Assembly (NCBI GenBank): GCA_017794825.1
Contig: CP051237.1
Location: 2,542,001-2,606,000, forward strand
Source of the DNA: Pararhizobium sp.
GTDB taxonomy: Bacteria > Pseudomonadota > Alphaproteobacteria > Rhizobiales > Rhizobiaceae
DNA: 64,000 nt
Direction of reading: 5' to 3'
Each line of letters starts with the position of its first letter. Position 1 is the stretch's first letter. Positions 34,632 to 43,566 of this stretch are shown in pieces. The notes under the pieces were generated by a model. That model did not search any database and was not told where the DNA came from. It saw nothing but the letters and a program-made list of their open reading frames with translations. The position numbers and the translations under genes are program-made.

Positions 34632-35072
34632 ATGATACAGAAAAAGATTGTCGCGCTTTCAAGCGCTTTCATGATGATTGCAGGCCTTCTGCTTGCCCCG
34701 ACGACCGCCTATGCGGGCCAGGGAAAAATTTCCATGGAGCTTCTCAAGGCCGCATTCGTCGTTGGCGGCACGGGCGGCAAGGGAACGCTGACCTTCGATG
34801 GCAAGACTTACCAGTTGCGTATCGGGGGCTTGAGCGCGGGATGGCAGATTTCGCTTTCGAAGGCCAATCTGCAAGGCGCTGTCAAGAATATCAATCAGCC
34901 TTCCGACATCGTCGGCGTCTACTCGGCGGCCGGAGCCGGTCTTGCCATTGCGGCAGGCGCGAAGACGGCCGTGATGATCAACGACAAGGGCGTGACCCTG
35001 GAGTTGATCGGAACGCAAATGGGCGTCGATGCGTCGCTCAACCTTGAAGGCCTCTCGATCAAGATGCGCTGA
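34632..35072 (+). CDS. secreted protein resembling DUF1134/EipA-like family
   Basis: 146 residues with a signal peptide (FMMIAGLLLAPTTAYA). The mature protein is Gly-rich beta sequence: GGTGGKGTLTFDGKTYQLRI, GGLSAGW, DIVGVYSAAGAGLAI, INDKGVTLELIG. This spacing recalls the DUF1134 envelope proteins, but I am not certain. ATGs at 34629 and 34605 are alternative starts; CGAGG lies 6 bases before 34632. Confidence 0.6.
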   Translation: MIQKKIVALSSAFMMIAGLLLAPTTAYAGQGKISMELLKAAFVVGGTGGKGTLTFDGKTYQLRIGGLSAGWQISLSKANLQGAVKNINQPSDIVGVYSAAGAGLAIAAGAKTAVMINDKGVTLELIGTQMGVDASLNLEGLSIKMR

Positions 35073-35127
35073 TCCCAGGGCTGACCGGGATCTGACCCGA
35101 TCCCGGTTTGTCAATTTCGAACGCAAG

Positions 35128-35610
35128 CTAATCCTTGCGGACGCGCTCGAAGACGATACCGTCGATCTCGAAATGCAGCCGGTCCGGCGCTGACCAGACA
35201 TGCTGTGTGCCATCATCGCACATCAGGGTCGGCGAAGCGGGAATCCAGCATTCCATGCTGACGCAGAAACTCTCCAGGCATCCCGGTCGCCGCAGCCGGT
35301 AGCGTCCCTGCATTGTGCGATTGATGGTGTGGCCGGATTCATCGCGCCATATCCAGAAGCTGTGCCGCACCCTGTACAGTTGTCGCACGAACAGGCAATT
35401 GTTGTCGCGGCCTTTGCTGAACTGCGCCGCACAGAACTGCATCAGGTCCGAATATTGCACCATCGCCACGGCGTCGCGCCCTTCGGCGTCCACTGAAAGC
35501 TGGCTGGACAGGAGCTCCGCCGGGATGTCGGCGCTGGAGTGGGCCGGCGCGGACGGGCAAAAAAGCACGGCAAGGCTGATCAGGGCGCCCAATATGCGGT
35601 TTCTTGTCAT
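35128..35610 (-). CDS. secreted hypothetical protein
   Basis: 160 residues with a signal peptide (ILGALISLAVLFCPSAPAHS). Seven or more cysteines occur after it, including CLESFCVSMECW, so disulfides in the periplasm are likely. No domain recognised. It is convergent with the gene ending at 35072. Confidence 0.65.
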   Translation of the reverse strand: MTRNRILGALISLAVLFCPSAPAHSSADIPAELLSSQLSVDAEGRDAVAMVQYSDLMQFCAAQFSKGRDNNCLFVRQLYRVRHSFWIWRDESGHTINRTMQGRYRLRRPGCLESFCVSMECWIPASPTLMCDDGTQHVWSAPDRLHFEIDGIVFERVRKD

Positions 35611-35853
35611 TCCGTACTCGTAGCCCCATCAAACCCGGCCGTCATCAAAACAGACAGGCCGCGCTACTTTCAAGCCGAGATTGATGCAGGAGAAAAATGT
35701 CGCGATTCTGACGCCAGAAAAGAATCCGCGACGGATCGCCCTTCCGGCGCCAGAAGAAGTCAGATCAGCCGCCTGTTCCAATCGCATTATCAATGCGATA
35801 GGAACGGTCTTCCGGGTCGGGCAGGGGCGGGCTCCGGACGAAAGGGAGCCAGG

Positions 35854-36744
35854 ATGACAGGCGCGGCGGCAGGAGGAGAAGCTCAGCAAAGACTTTCCGG
35901 TATTGCGATGATGTGCATCGGAGTCGCCTGCCTGTGCGTCAACGACGCCCTCGCCAAGACCCTGACAGCCAGCTATTCGCCGCTCCAGATCCTGTTCATG
36001 CGCAATATCATCGCGCTGCCTTTCGCCGTGCTCATGGCCGTGAAGATGGGCGGCCTCAGCGCCCTGAGGTCCAGCAAACCTGTCACGCATCTGATGCGCG
36101 CCGTGTTATGGATCGCCGCGACCTTGCTGTTCTTCACCAGCGTCAAGCTGCTGCAATTGGCGGAGGCGACCGCGCTGATCTTCGTGGCGCCGCTGTTCAT
36201 CACCGCCATTTCCGCGCTGTTCCTGCGCGAGCATGTCGGCTGGCGCCGCTGGATGGCGGTGATCGTCGGCTTCATCGGCGTGGTCATCGTCATCCGGCCA
36301 GGCGGATCGACCTTCCAGCCGGCCTCCCTGCTGCCGGTGGCGACGGCGCTGCTCTACGCCTTCCTGATGATCAGCGCCCGCTGGGTGGACGCTCGCGAGA
36401 GCATGTGGACGCTCATGCTCTACCTGACCGGCAGCAGCGCCTTCTTGAGCAGTTTCATCACGCCGTTTTTCTGGGATTCCATCCGGCTGGAAGATCTGTG
36501 GCTGTTCGTCGCTATCGCCCTGTTCGGCACGGCCGGTATGACCATGATGACGCAGGCCTTCCGACTGGCGCCCGCAGTGGTGATCGCGCCTCTCGACTAT
36601 ACCGCGCTGATCTGGGCGACGGCTATCGGCTGGTTCATCTGGGGCGAAATCCCGGATACGGTGACCTATCTGGGCGCCGTCATCATCATTTCCAGCGGCG
36701 TCTTCATCATCGTTCGCGAGTACAAGACGCACAGATCCGGCTAA
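35854..36744 (+). CDS. DMT superfamily (EamA) transporter
   Basis: 296 residues with ten predicted helices in two EamA repeats (LCVNDALAKTLTASYSPLQI and ALLYAFLMISARWVD). Such proteins export or import metabolites; no substrate can be given. The ATG at 35854 follows AAAGGGAGCCAGG. The frame is open upstream but that part is not family-like. Confidence 0.85.
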   Translation: MTGAAAGGEAQQRLSGIAMMCIGVACLCVNDALAKTLTASYSPLQILFMRNIIALPFAVLMAVKMGGLSALRSSKPVTHLMRAVLWIAATLLFFTSVKLLQLAEATALIFVAPLFITAISALFLREHVGWRRWMAVIVGFIGVVIVIRPGGSTFQPASLLPVATALLYAFLMISARWVDARESMWTLMLYLTGSSAFLSSFITPFFWDSIRLEDLWLFVAIALFGTAGMTMMTQAFRLAPAVVIAPLDYTALIWATAIGWFIWGEIPDTVTYLGAVIIISSGVFIIVREYKTHRSG

Positions 36745-36917
36745 GGGGACAGTCGAACAATCAACGGCTGCAGGGCGACAGGATTCGTCGTTATGAAACT
36801 TGTGCTTTCAGAGAAACATTTTACGTCGTCTATTGTGTATTAAATCACATAATACAGTTTGATTATCCGATAATTCAGAGACCTCTTGCAACTCTGTTCA
36901 GTTGAAAGGTCAACAAA

Positions 36918-37352
36918 ATGCAAAGATTTCTCCTTATACTTCTGTGTTTCCTATTCGCGACAACGCCAATGCAAGCAAAGGAAGAACCATCCGAGATTAT
37001 TATCGTCTGGGAGCCGGAAAAACCGATTAGAACCGGCGACACGACTATCAGAGGCGTTGTCATACGTCTTGGCGGAAGCGGTGAATATCTCAACGCCAAG
37101 GTCGGACTCATAGATTCCGAACTGGCGGCGGAAGACCGGGCCAAGCTGAATCAATGCAAGGACCTCTTAAAGCAGATGACGCTTCGGATTGCCCGCTTCA
37201 ATGCCGCCGAAAGTCAAGATCTGCGCAAGAAGCGACACACGTCGATTGTGGATGCACAAAAGGCGTTTCGAGACGCCGGATGCGACGAATTTTTCGGCAC
37301 CACCATGGGGCAGGCAATCGTCGATGAAATTGCCGCCAAGTTTTCCGGATAG
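36918..37352 (+). CDS. secreted hypothetical protein
   Basis: 144 residues with a signal peptide (MQRFLLILLCFLFATTPMQA). The mature part is short beta then helical (DRAKLNQCKDLLKQM) with two Cys. AT content upstream is higher than around it. No family recognised. Confidence 0.6.
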   Translation: MQRFLLILLCFLFATTPMQAKEEPSEIIIVWEPEKPIRTGDTTIRGVVIRLGGSGEYLNAKVGLIDSELAAEDRAKLNQCKDLLKQMTLRIARFNAAESQDLRKKRHTSIVDAQKAFRDAGCDEFFGTTMGQAIVDEIAAKFSG

Positions 37353-37423
37353 GTAAAAACCTCGATGCGACGCGCCAAAAAGGCCTGCGAAAACGGGTCA
37401 GCGGATAAACTCTGAGAAAAAGC

Positions 37424-37511
37424 TGGTGCCCAGAAGAGGACTCGAACCTCCACGACCATGCGGTCACCAGCACCTGAAGCTGGCGCGTCTACCAATTCCG
37501 CCATCTGGGCA
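37424..37511 (-). tRNA. tRNA-Leu (anticodon CAG)
   Basis: The minus strand starts TGCCCAGATGGCGGAATTGG and ends CTGGGCA plus an encoded CCA. The acceptor stem TGCCCAG/CTGGGCA pairs fully, the anticodon loop TTCAGGT lies between CCAGC and GCTGG, the variable arm is long as in leucine tRNAs, and the T loop is GTTCGAGTC. A short T-run follows the CCA. Confidence 0.96.
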
Positions 37512-37602
37512 TTTCAACACGAGGGCGTCATGTAAGACCGTGACAGTTTCCTGTCAATGACAAATCCGGCTGTTTCGGCATTTCGTCCAATACGGCCGAC
37601 GC

Positions 37603-38127
37603 CTACAGCAAAAAGGGATATCCGCCCTCGTGCTTGAGCAGTCTGATTTTCATTTCCACGCCGCCCTCGCCGGAAAATCCGCCAAGGCCGTTTGCCGACA
37701 GAACCCGGTGGCAGGGAATGATGACGGGAATAGGATTGGCGCCGCAGGCCTGGCCGACAGGCTGGCCGAAAGTGCCCAGATCCTTGGCGATGTCGCCATA
37801 CGTGCGGGTCTCTCCATAGGGGATCGCCAGCATCGCCCGCTGCACCGCATGCTCGAACTCGCCTCCCTTCGGCGCCAGCGGCAGGTCGAATTGCTTCAGT
37901 TCGCCGGCGAAATAGGCCTTGAGCTGGCAGGCGGCTTCGTCCAGCACTTGCGACCGCCCCTTAGGCGGCCGGCGTTGCGCTTCCGAATGCCAGAGCACCC
38001 GGACGATTCCGCCGTCCCGCTCGACAACGGCAATCACGCCGATCGGCGTTTCGATGTGAGCACAGTTCTCCGCTGCGGGCAGGGAGGCCGTCGCTTGCGG
38101 ATCAGGGACTGTCATGTGGCTGTTCAT
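37603..38127 (-). CDS. ogt: methylated-DNA--protein-cysteine methyltransferase
   Basis: 174 residues. This suicide enzyme removes alkyl groups from O6-alkylguanine. The acceptor motif is IIPCHRVL, preceded by the helix-turn-helix/arginine-finger segment YGETRTYGDIAKDLG and QACGANPIPV. The N-terminal domain is short as in Ogt. The ATG at 38127 has GGAGA upstream; 38115 and 38163 are alternatives. Confidence 0.92.
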   Translation of the reverse strand: MNSHMTVPDPQATASLPAAENCAHIETPIGVIAVVERDGGIVRVLWHSEAQRRPPKGRSQVLDEAACQLKAYFAGELKQFDLPLAPKGGEFEHAVQRAMLAIPYGETRTYGDIAKDLGTFGQPVGQACGANPIPVIIPCHRVLSANGLGGFSGEGGVEMKIRLLKHEGGYPFLL

Positions 38128-38446
38128 GGCTACGATTCTCCATTCAACTGACGCGCCTGTCAATCTATCCCGTCGCGTGTCCGTTGCATCCCGAAGCTTG
38201 CCGTCAAACGGCTTTGGAAATGTTCCGCACAGATCGCCTCAACTTTTGTAAATAACCATTATTTTCAACACGTTATATTAATCACGGTAGCCCACAGTTT
38301 AGTCGGGAAATGATCCCCGAAACTCCCTTTTTCCACCCCCCTGCGACCACAAACGGACGCCATCTTCAGCTTCGTCCGGCGATTGGCCGGGCAGGCAGGC
38401 GCTCTTCGAAATAAAGGCGCAGCAAACCAAACAAGGAGTCAAAACG
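38128..38446. promoter_or_regulatory. divergent intergenic region before the EF-hand gene
   Basis: About 319 bases without a supported gene. An AT-rich stretch at about 38235-38285 likely carries the promoter of the EF-hand gene. Confidence 0.4.
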
Positions 38447-38668
38447 ATGAAAAAGCTTCTTCTCGCAACTGGCGTGTCCATTCTCTCCATGGCGGCAGTC
38501 GCCGGAGCGGTCGAATATTCGGCGGCCGACGCCAATGGCGACGGTCAGGTGACGCTCATGGAAGCGCAGGCTGCAATGCCGGAAGCATCGGCAGACGTGA
38601 TCGCCGCCGCAGATCTTGATGGCGACGGAATTCTGACTTCAGCCGAATTCGAAGCGCTCGCCCAATAG
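38447..38668 (+). CDS. small secreted EF-hand protein
   Basis: 73 residues. A signal peptide (LLLATGVSILSMAAVAGA) is followed by two canonical EF-hand loops, DANGDGQVTLME and DLDGDGILTSAEF, so it should bind calcium in the periplasm or outside. AAGGAG lies upstream of the ATG. A hairpin terminator follows at 38739-38764. Confidence 0.85.
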   Translation: MKKLLLATGVSILSMAAVAGAVEYSAADANGDGQVTLMEAQAAMPEASADVIAAADLDGDGILTSAEFEALAQ

Positions 38669-38738
38669 GCTGATACGAGGCCGCGTGTTTCTCTCAGGGC
38701 GCACCACGACCGGAGCGCGCGGCCTGCGCTTCGAGCAT

Positions 38739-38764
38739 CCCCGCCATGTTTCCCCGTGGCGGGG
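38739..38764. terminator. hairpin terminator between EF-hand gene and lepA
   Basis: CCCCGCCA pairs with TGGCGGGG around a ten-base loop, followed by ATTTTCAATTT. It lies 71 bases after the EF-hand stop and 35 bases from the lepA stop, so it may serve both convergent genes. Confidence 0.65.
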
Positions 38765-38798
38765 ATTTTCAATTTAGCCGTCGTCGGCGTCGTTCCGG

Positions 38799-40619
38799 CT
38801 AATTGTCTTTCATCTTCAGCGCAGCGATGAACGCTTCCTGCGGAATCTCGACTTTTCCGAACTGACGCATGCGCTTCTTGCCGGCTTTCTGCTTTTCCAG
38901 CAGCTTGCGCTTGCGGGTGGCGTCGCCGCCATAACATTTCGCAGTGACGTCCTTGCGCAGGGCCGCGATCGTCTCGCGGGCGATCACCGTTCCGCCGATC
39001 GCCGCCTGCACCGGTATCTTGAACATGTGGCGCGGGATCAGTTCCTTCAGCCGCTCGCACATGTCGCGACCGCGCTTTTCCGCGGCGCTGCGATGCACCA
39101 GCATGGACAGCGCGTCCACCGGCTCTCCGTTCACCAGGATCGACATCTTGACGAGATTGCCCGGCCGGTAATCGGTGATCTGGTAGTCGAAGGACGCGTA
39201 ACCGCGCGATATCGACTTCAGCCGGTCGTAGAAATCGAAGACGACTTCATTGAGCGGCAGGTCGTAGGTAAGCATCGCCCGGCTGCCGACATAGGTCAGC
39301 TCCACCTGGATTCCGCGGCGGTCCTGACAGAGCTGGAGGATCGCGCCCAGATGCTCGTCCGGCGTGAGAATGGTCGCGCGGATCCACGGCTCGTGAATTT
39401 CCGAGATCTTGACGACGTCGGGCATGTCAGCGGGATTATGCAATTCGCGCTTCGACCCGTCTGTCATGACGAGTTCATAGACGACCGAAGGCGCCGTCGC
39501 GATCAGATCGAGATCGAATTCGCGCTCCAGCCGCTCCTGGATGATCTCCAGATGCAGCAGGCCGAGGAAGCCGCAACGAAAGCCGAAACCCAGCGCGGCG
39601 GATGATTCCATCTCGAAGGAGAAGCTGGCGTCGTTCAGCCTGAGCTTGCCCATGGCGGAGCGCAGATCTTCAAAGTCTGCTGCGTCAACCGGAAACAGGC
39701 CGCAGAAGACGACCGGCTGCGCCGGCTTGAAGCCCGACAGCATTTTGGCCGTCGGTCGCTTGTCCTCGGTGATGGTGTCGCCGACGCGGGTGTCGGCCAC
39801 CTCCTTGATAGACGCGGTGATGAATCCGATCTCGCCGGGGCCGAGCGCCTCGACCGCAGCCATCTTGGGCGTCATGACGCCCACCCGGTCGACAGGATAT
39901 CGGGCGCCCGTGCCCATCATCCGGATGGTCTGGCCCTTTTTCAGTTCGCCGTCGATGATGCGCACCAGCACGATGACGCCAAGATAGGAGTCATACCAGC
40001 TGTCGACCAGCAGCGCCTTCAAGGGAGCGTTGGAATCGCCTTCCTTCGGTGGCGGAAGTCGCTTGACGATCGCTTCAAGCACCTCAGGCATGCCCTGACC
40101 CGTCTTGGCGGAAATCTCGACAGCGTCGGACGCGTCGAGCCCGATGACTTCTTCGATCTGAGCCTTGACGCGCTCGGGCTCGGCGGCCGGCAGGTCGATC
40201 TTGTTGAGAATCGTCACGATCTCGTGGTCGTTGTCGATCGCCTGATAGACATTGGCGAGCGTCTGCGCCTCGACGCCCTGGCTGGCGTCGACAACGAGAA
40301 GTGAGCCCTCGCAAGCCGACAGGCAGCGCGACACCTCGTAGGCGAAGTCGACATGGCCCGGCGTGTCCATGAGGTTCAGCACATAGTCTTCGCCGTCGCG
40401 CGCGCGATAATGCAGACGCACGGTCTGCGCCTTGATGGTGATACCGCGCTCGCGCTCGATATCCATGCTGTCGAGCAGCTGGTCAGACATTTCACGCTCG
40501 GCTACGCCGCCGGTCATCTGGATCAGCCGGTCGGCGACGGTCGATTTGCCGTGGTCGATATGGGCCACGATCGAAAAATTGCGGATATGGGAAAGCGGAG
40601 TGCGGTTCGGTGCAGTCAT
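38799..40619 (-). CDS. lepA: elongation factor 4 (LepA), translational GTPase
   Basis: 606 residues, the usual length. G1 is [10 protein letters not shown]3 DTPGHVDF, G4 NKIDLP. The protein ends with the LepA-specific C-terminal domain ([20 protein letters not shown]). It acts on ribosomes under ionic or other stress, back-translocating or assisting initiation. It is a single gene here. Confidence 0.97.
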   Translation of the reverse strand: MTAPNRTPLSHIRNFSIVAHIDHGKSTVADRLIQMTGGVAEREMSDQLLDSMDIERERGITIKAQTVRLHYRARDGEDYVLNLMDTPGHVDFAYEVSRCLSACEGSLLVVDASQGVEAQTLANVYQAIDNDHEIVTILNKIDLPAAEPERVKAQIEEVIGLDASDAVEISAKTGQGMPEVLEAIVKRLPPPKEGDSNAPLKALLVDSWYDSYLGVIVLVRIIDGELKKGQTIRMMGTGARYPVDRVGVMTPKMAAVEALGPGEIGFITASIKEVADTRVGDTITEDKRPTAKMLSGFKPAQPVVFCGLFPVDAADFEDLRSAMGKLRLNDASFSFEMESSAALGFGFRCGFLGLLHLEIIQERLEREFDLDLIATAPSVVYELVMTDGSKRELHNPADMPDVVKISEIHEPWIRATILTPDEHLGAILQLCQDRRGIQVELTYVGSRAMLTYDLPLNEVVFDFYDRLKSISRGYASFDYQITDYRPGNLVKMSILVNGEPVDALSMLVHRSAAEKRGRDMCERLKELIPRHMFKIPVQAAIGGTVIARETIAALRKDVTAKCYGGDATRKRKLLEKQKAGKKRMRQFGKVEIPQEAFIAALKMKDN

Positions 40620-40689
40620 GGAACTGCCCTATAGTCATTTCCCGTGCGGCTGAAAAGCAATTTTAATCCGGCGACGCACGGCGAGGACG

Positions 40690-41544
40690 CTAGCGATCTT
40701 TGGTAATCGTAGCGTTCCCGACATCGGAGATCAGGCTGGTCTCGCCATTGCTGTCATTCGGCTCCCAATGCAGGTTCTTGTAATCGAAACCATGTTGCAG
40801 CGTCGGTTTCACGATCTTGAAATAGGGCGACAGATCAAAGTCGCGCGGGGCGTAGAGGGAATGATGCCGGATATGCAGGATTTCCTGCTGCGAATAGGCG
40901 GAGGCGGCCGACGCCTGCCCCTTGACGCGGGTAATCTCCGGCAAGATTGGATACTGGATCGATTGGAACGCCTGTGCAATCAAAGAAGAGCAAATCGCGC
41001 GCGTCGGATCGCCGGAGCCCAGCGACAGCATGCGGCGACGCCAGCGCACCGGAACCGGCGGCGTCGGCAGAAAATAGCGCAACATGTCGAGAATGTTGCG
41101 GGTATCATATTTGAGGCCAAGTTTCGAAATCATGAAGGACAGGACCGCGCGCCGGTCGTCGCCCGTCAGCCCTACGGGCCGGCAGATACGGGTGTTGTAG
41201 GTCTCGTATTTGGCTAGAGGCACGGCGACACAGCCTTCGCCGAGATTGACTTCGATGAGCTGCGGGCGGTCGCCGCCGTCCTCGGGCGCAGGCAGTTCAT
41301 CTCCAACGAAGATCGCCGAATGGGACCACGTCGACTGGGTGAGATACTTTATCGCGGCCGAAATCTTCTGGTTGCCTTCAATCAGCAGCACATCGCCTGG
41401 AACCAGCGACCGCTCCAGCGTCTCGGGATCGGACGGCGTATACGGCTGATAACCCGAGGTCTCGCTCTGCAGCCGCGCCGCGACCATCCTGCCGAGACGA
41501 TCCAGCAACGTATCCTTGGCAATGGCGGCGGAACTCCCGGTCAT
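40690..41544 (-). CDS. YiiX-like permuted NlpC/P60 cysteine hydrolase
   Basis: 284 residues. A permuted papain-like fold is suggested by LVPGDVLLIEGNQKISAAIK, the catalytic-His segment STWSHSAIFVGD, an acidic ENV-type strand (IEVNLGEG) and the Cys segment AICSSLIAQAF (first Cys as nucleophile). No signal peptide is seen. These enzymes act on lipids, peptides or peptidoglycan; no substrate is assigned. The start is the ATG at 41544; a GTG three codons upstream is possible. Confidence 0.7.
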   Translation of the reverse strand: MTGSSAAIAKDTLLDRLGRMVAARLQSETSGYQPYTPSDPETLERSLVPGDVLLIEGNQKISAAIKYLTQSTWSHSAIFVGDELPAPEDGGDRPQLIEVNLGEGCVAVPLAKYETYNTRICRPVGLTGDDRRAVLSFMISKLGLKYDTRNILDMLRYFLPTPPVPVRWRRRMLSLGSGDPTRAICSSLIAQAFQSIQYPILPEITRVKGQASAASAYSQQEILHIRHHSLYAPRDFDLSPYFKIVKPTLQHGFDYKNLHWEPNDSNGETSLISDVGNATITKDR

Positions 41545-41614
41545 GGCGCACACTAAATGACGCCTGCGTCATTATTTCAAGTGAGATGCTTGCGTCATGT
41601 TTCGTCACGGGAGC

Positions 41615-41642
41615 TTGACCCGCGCGTCACTATTCCTATTTT
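41615..41642 (+). promoter_or_regulatory. predicted sigma-70 promoter of mbfA
   Basis: TTGACC (41615-41620) and TATTTT (41637-41642) are separated by 16 bases. The -10 element lies inside the iron-control palindrome. Confidence 0.55.
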
Positions 41643-41666
41643 AGAACTATTCTAAAATAGGAATAG
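41630..41666. promoter_or_regulatory. iron control element (Irr operator) upstream of mbfA
   Basis: Perfect 17-bp arms (CTATTCCTATTTTAGAA and its complement) flank CTA. The core TTTAGAA-CTA-TTCTAAA fits the ICE motif bound by the rhizobial iron regulator Irr. It ends 5 bases before the ATG and covers both the -10 and the AGGA ribosome-binding site. Confidence 0.85.
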
Positions 41667-41671
41667 TAGCT

Positions 41672-42655
41672 ATGCTGAGCAGGCTGACCGGCGCTTTGCG
41701 CCGCGACTTTTCAAGCCTGAGCGAACAGGAGATCCTGGCGCTCGCCATCTCGTCGGAAGAGGACGACGGGCGCATATACCTCGCCTACGCCGATTTCCTG
41801 CACGAAAACTATCCTGGCTCGGCCGCGATCTTCGAGGCGATGGCGGCACAGGAAGACGGACATCGCCGGCGCCTCATCGACCTCTATCGCAAGCGTTTCG
41901 ACGAGCGCATCCTGCTGATCCGCCGCGACCATGTGCGCGGTTACTACGAACGCCGCCCGCTATGGCTGGCGAAAACGCTGTCCATCGACGCCATCCGCAA
42001 GGAGGCGGAGCGGATGGAAGCGCAGGCCGCCCGTTTCTACAGGGAAGCGGCAAAGCGCACACAGGACGCGGCGACCCGTAAGCTGCTGGGCGATCTGGCG
42101 CAGGAAGAGGAAAAGCACGGGACGCAGGCCGAGCGGCTGGTCGCGGAACACGCGCCGGAAGATGTGCGCGAGAAGGAATCCCAGCATGAAAAGCGCCAGA
42201 TGATTCTGACCTATATCCAGCCCGGTCTCGCCGGATTGATGGACGGCTCTGTCTCGACGCTGGCGCCGATCTTCGCCGCGGCGTTTGCCACCGGCGACAC
42301 CTGGCAGACCTTTCTCGTCGGCCTCGCCGCTTCGGTGGGCGCCGGCATTTCCATGGGCTTTACGGAGGTGGCTTCCGACGACGGCGTCATTTCGGGCCGC
42401 GGCGCGCCGATAAAGCGCGGCGTTACGACCGGCGTGATGACGACATTGGGCGGCCTCGGCCATGCGCTGCCCTATCTGATCCCGCATTTCTACACCGCGA
42501 CGGCGATCGCCATCGTGCTCGTGTTCTGCGAATTGTGGGCCATCAGCTGGATCCAGCACCGGTTCATGGAAACGCCCTGGTCGCGGGCAATCTTCCAGGT
42601 CGTTCTTGGCGGCGCGCTGGTCTTCGCCGCGGGACTTGCGATCGGCACGGCTTGA
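41672..42655 (+). CDS. mbfA: membrane-bound ferritin MbfA (erythrin-VIT1 fusion)
   Basis: 327 residues. The N-terminal 165 residues are a ferritin-like/rubrerythrin diiron domain (ISSEEDDGRIYLAYADFL, AAQEDGHRRRL, LAQEEEKHGTQAE). The C-terminal part is a VIT1-type membrane domain (YIQPGLAGLMDGSVSTLAPI). MbfA exports iron and protects against iron and peroxide stress in Agrobacterium and Bradyrhizobium, where Irr represses it. The palindrome directly upstream predicts the same control here. Confidence 0.93.
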   Translation: MLSRLTGALRRDFSSLSEQEILALAISSEEDDGRIYLAYADFLHENYPGSAAIFEAMAAQEDGHRRRLIDLYRKRFDERILLIRRDHVRGYYERRPLWLAKTLSIDAIRKEAERMEAQAARFYREAAKRTQDAATRKLLGDLAQEEEKHGTQAERLVAEHAPEDVREKESQHEKRQMILTYIQPGLAGLMDGSVSTLAPIFAAAFATGDTWQTFLVGLAASVGAGISMGFTEVASDDGVISGRGAPIKRGVTTGVMTTLGGLGHALPYLIPHFYTATAIAIVLVFCELWAISWIQHRFMETPWSRAIFQVVLGGALVFAAGLAIGTA

Positions 42656-42736
42656 AGACGTTGGGAAGCGCGGCAATTGTCGCGCATTCATTCCTGTGCA
42701 ACGGTGCGGCCAAATGCATCCGAAAAGGCCGCGCCC

Positions 42737-43561
42737 ATGCCACAGCTCGTCGTCGACGTACCGCAATCGATCCTCGATGCGCTTGAAGAGCACCGGGCGC
42801 TGACCGGCGAGACGACCGATCACACGATTGCGCGCGCTCTTGCCGATGCGCTGCAACTCGAACACGGCACGCTGTTCCAGGTCTCGACCTCCGGCGCATT
42901 GGTTGAAGGGGTCTCGGGAGACGCGGTGTCAATCGCCGTCCTGAAGGAGCATGGCGATTTCGGGATCGGCACGTTCACCGGTTTCGACGGGGAGATGGTC
43001 GCGCTGGACGGACGCTATTTCCGCGTCGCCGGGGATGGATCGGTGAACGAAGCAGCGAACGAGACAATGACGCCTTTCGCCGTTGTCACGCATTTCGCGC
43101 CCCGGCAGTCAGCACGGATCGCGCGCTTCGGCACGATGGCCGGGCTCGAAAGGCAACTCGACGCTTTACGCGACTCCGACAACCACTTTTTCGCCGTCAG
43201 ACTTGATGGAGAGTTTTCGAGGATTCAAATGCGCTCCGTCTCGAAAACGCCTGTTGGCCAGTCACTGTCGGTTGCGGCGGAGCATCAGAGCGTGTTCGCC
43301 CATGAGGGCGTTTCGGGCGCGCTGATCGGCTTCTGGACGCCGGCCTACGCCAAGACGGTCAATATCGCGGGCTGGCATATCCATTTCATATCCGATGACC
43401 GGTCGAAAGGCGGTCACCTGCTCGATTGCGCGGCGGACGGGCTCGATTGCCACATCGAGGCGCTGAATGATTTTCGCATCGCAATTCCCGAAACCACCGC
43501 GTTCCTGAAGGCGCAGCTGACCGGCGATCCGACCGAAGCGCTCGACAAGGCCGAACATTAG
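42737..43561 (+). CDS. budA: alpha-acetolactate decarboxylase with N-terminal helical extension
   Basis: 274 residues. Residues 45-274 match the zinc-dependent decarboxylase that turns acetolactate into acetoin: LFQVSTSGALVEGV, HGDFGIGTFTGFDGEMVALD, and the metal site GWHIHFISDDRSKGGHLLD. The first 42 residues (MPQLVVDVPQSILDALEEHR, then TDHTIARALADALQ) look like a ribbon-helix-helix unit, not part of the classical enzyme. The start is the ATG at 42737. It is 5 bases from the convergent RND gene end. No acetolactate synthase is adjacent. Confidence 0.85.
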   Translation: MPQLVVDVPQSILDALEEHRALTGETTDHTIARALADALQLEHGTLFQVSTSGALVEGVSGDAVSIAVLKEHGDFGIGTFTGFDGEMVALDGRYFRVAGDGSVNEAANETMTPFAVVTHFAPRQSARIARFGTMAGLERQLDALRDSDNHFFAVRLDGEFSRIQMRSVSKTPVGQSLSVAAEHQSVFAHEGVSGALIGFWTPAYAKTVNIAGWHIHFISDDRSKGGHLLDCAADGLDCHIEALNDFRIAIPETTAFLKAQLTGDPTEALDKAEH

Positions 43562-43566
43562 GAGTT

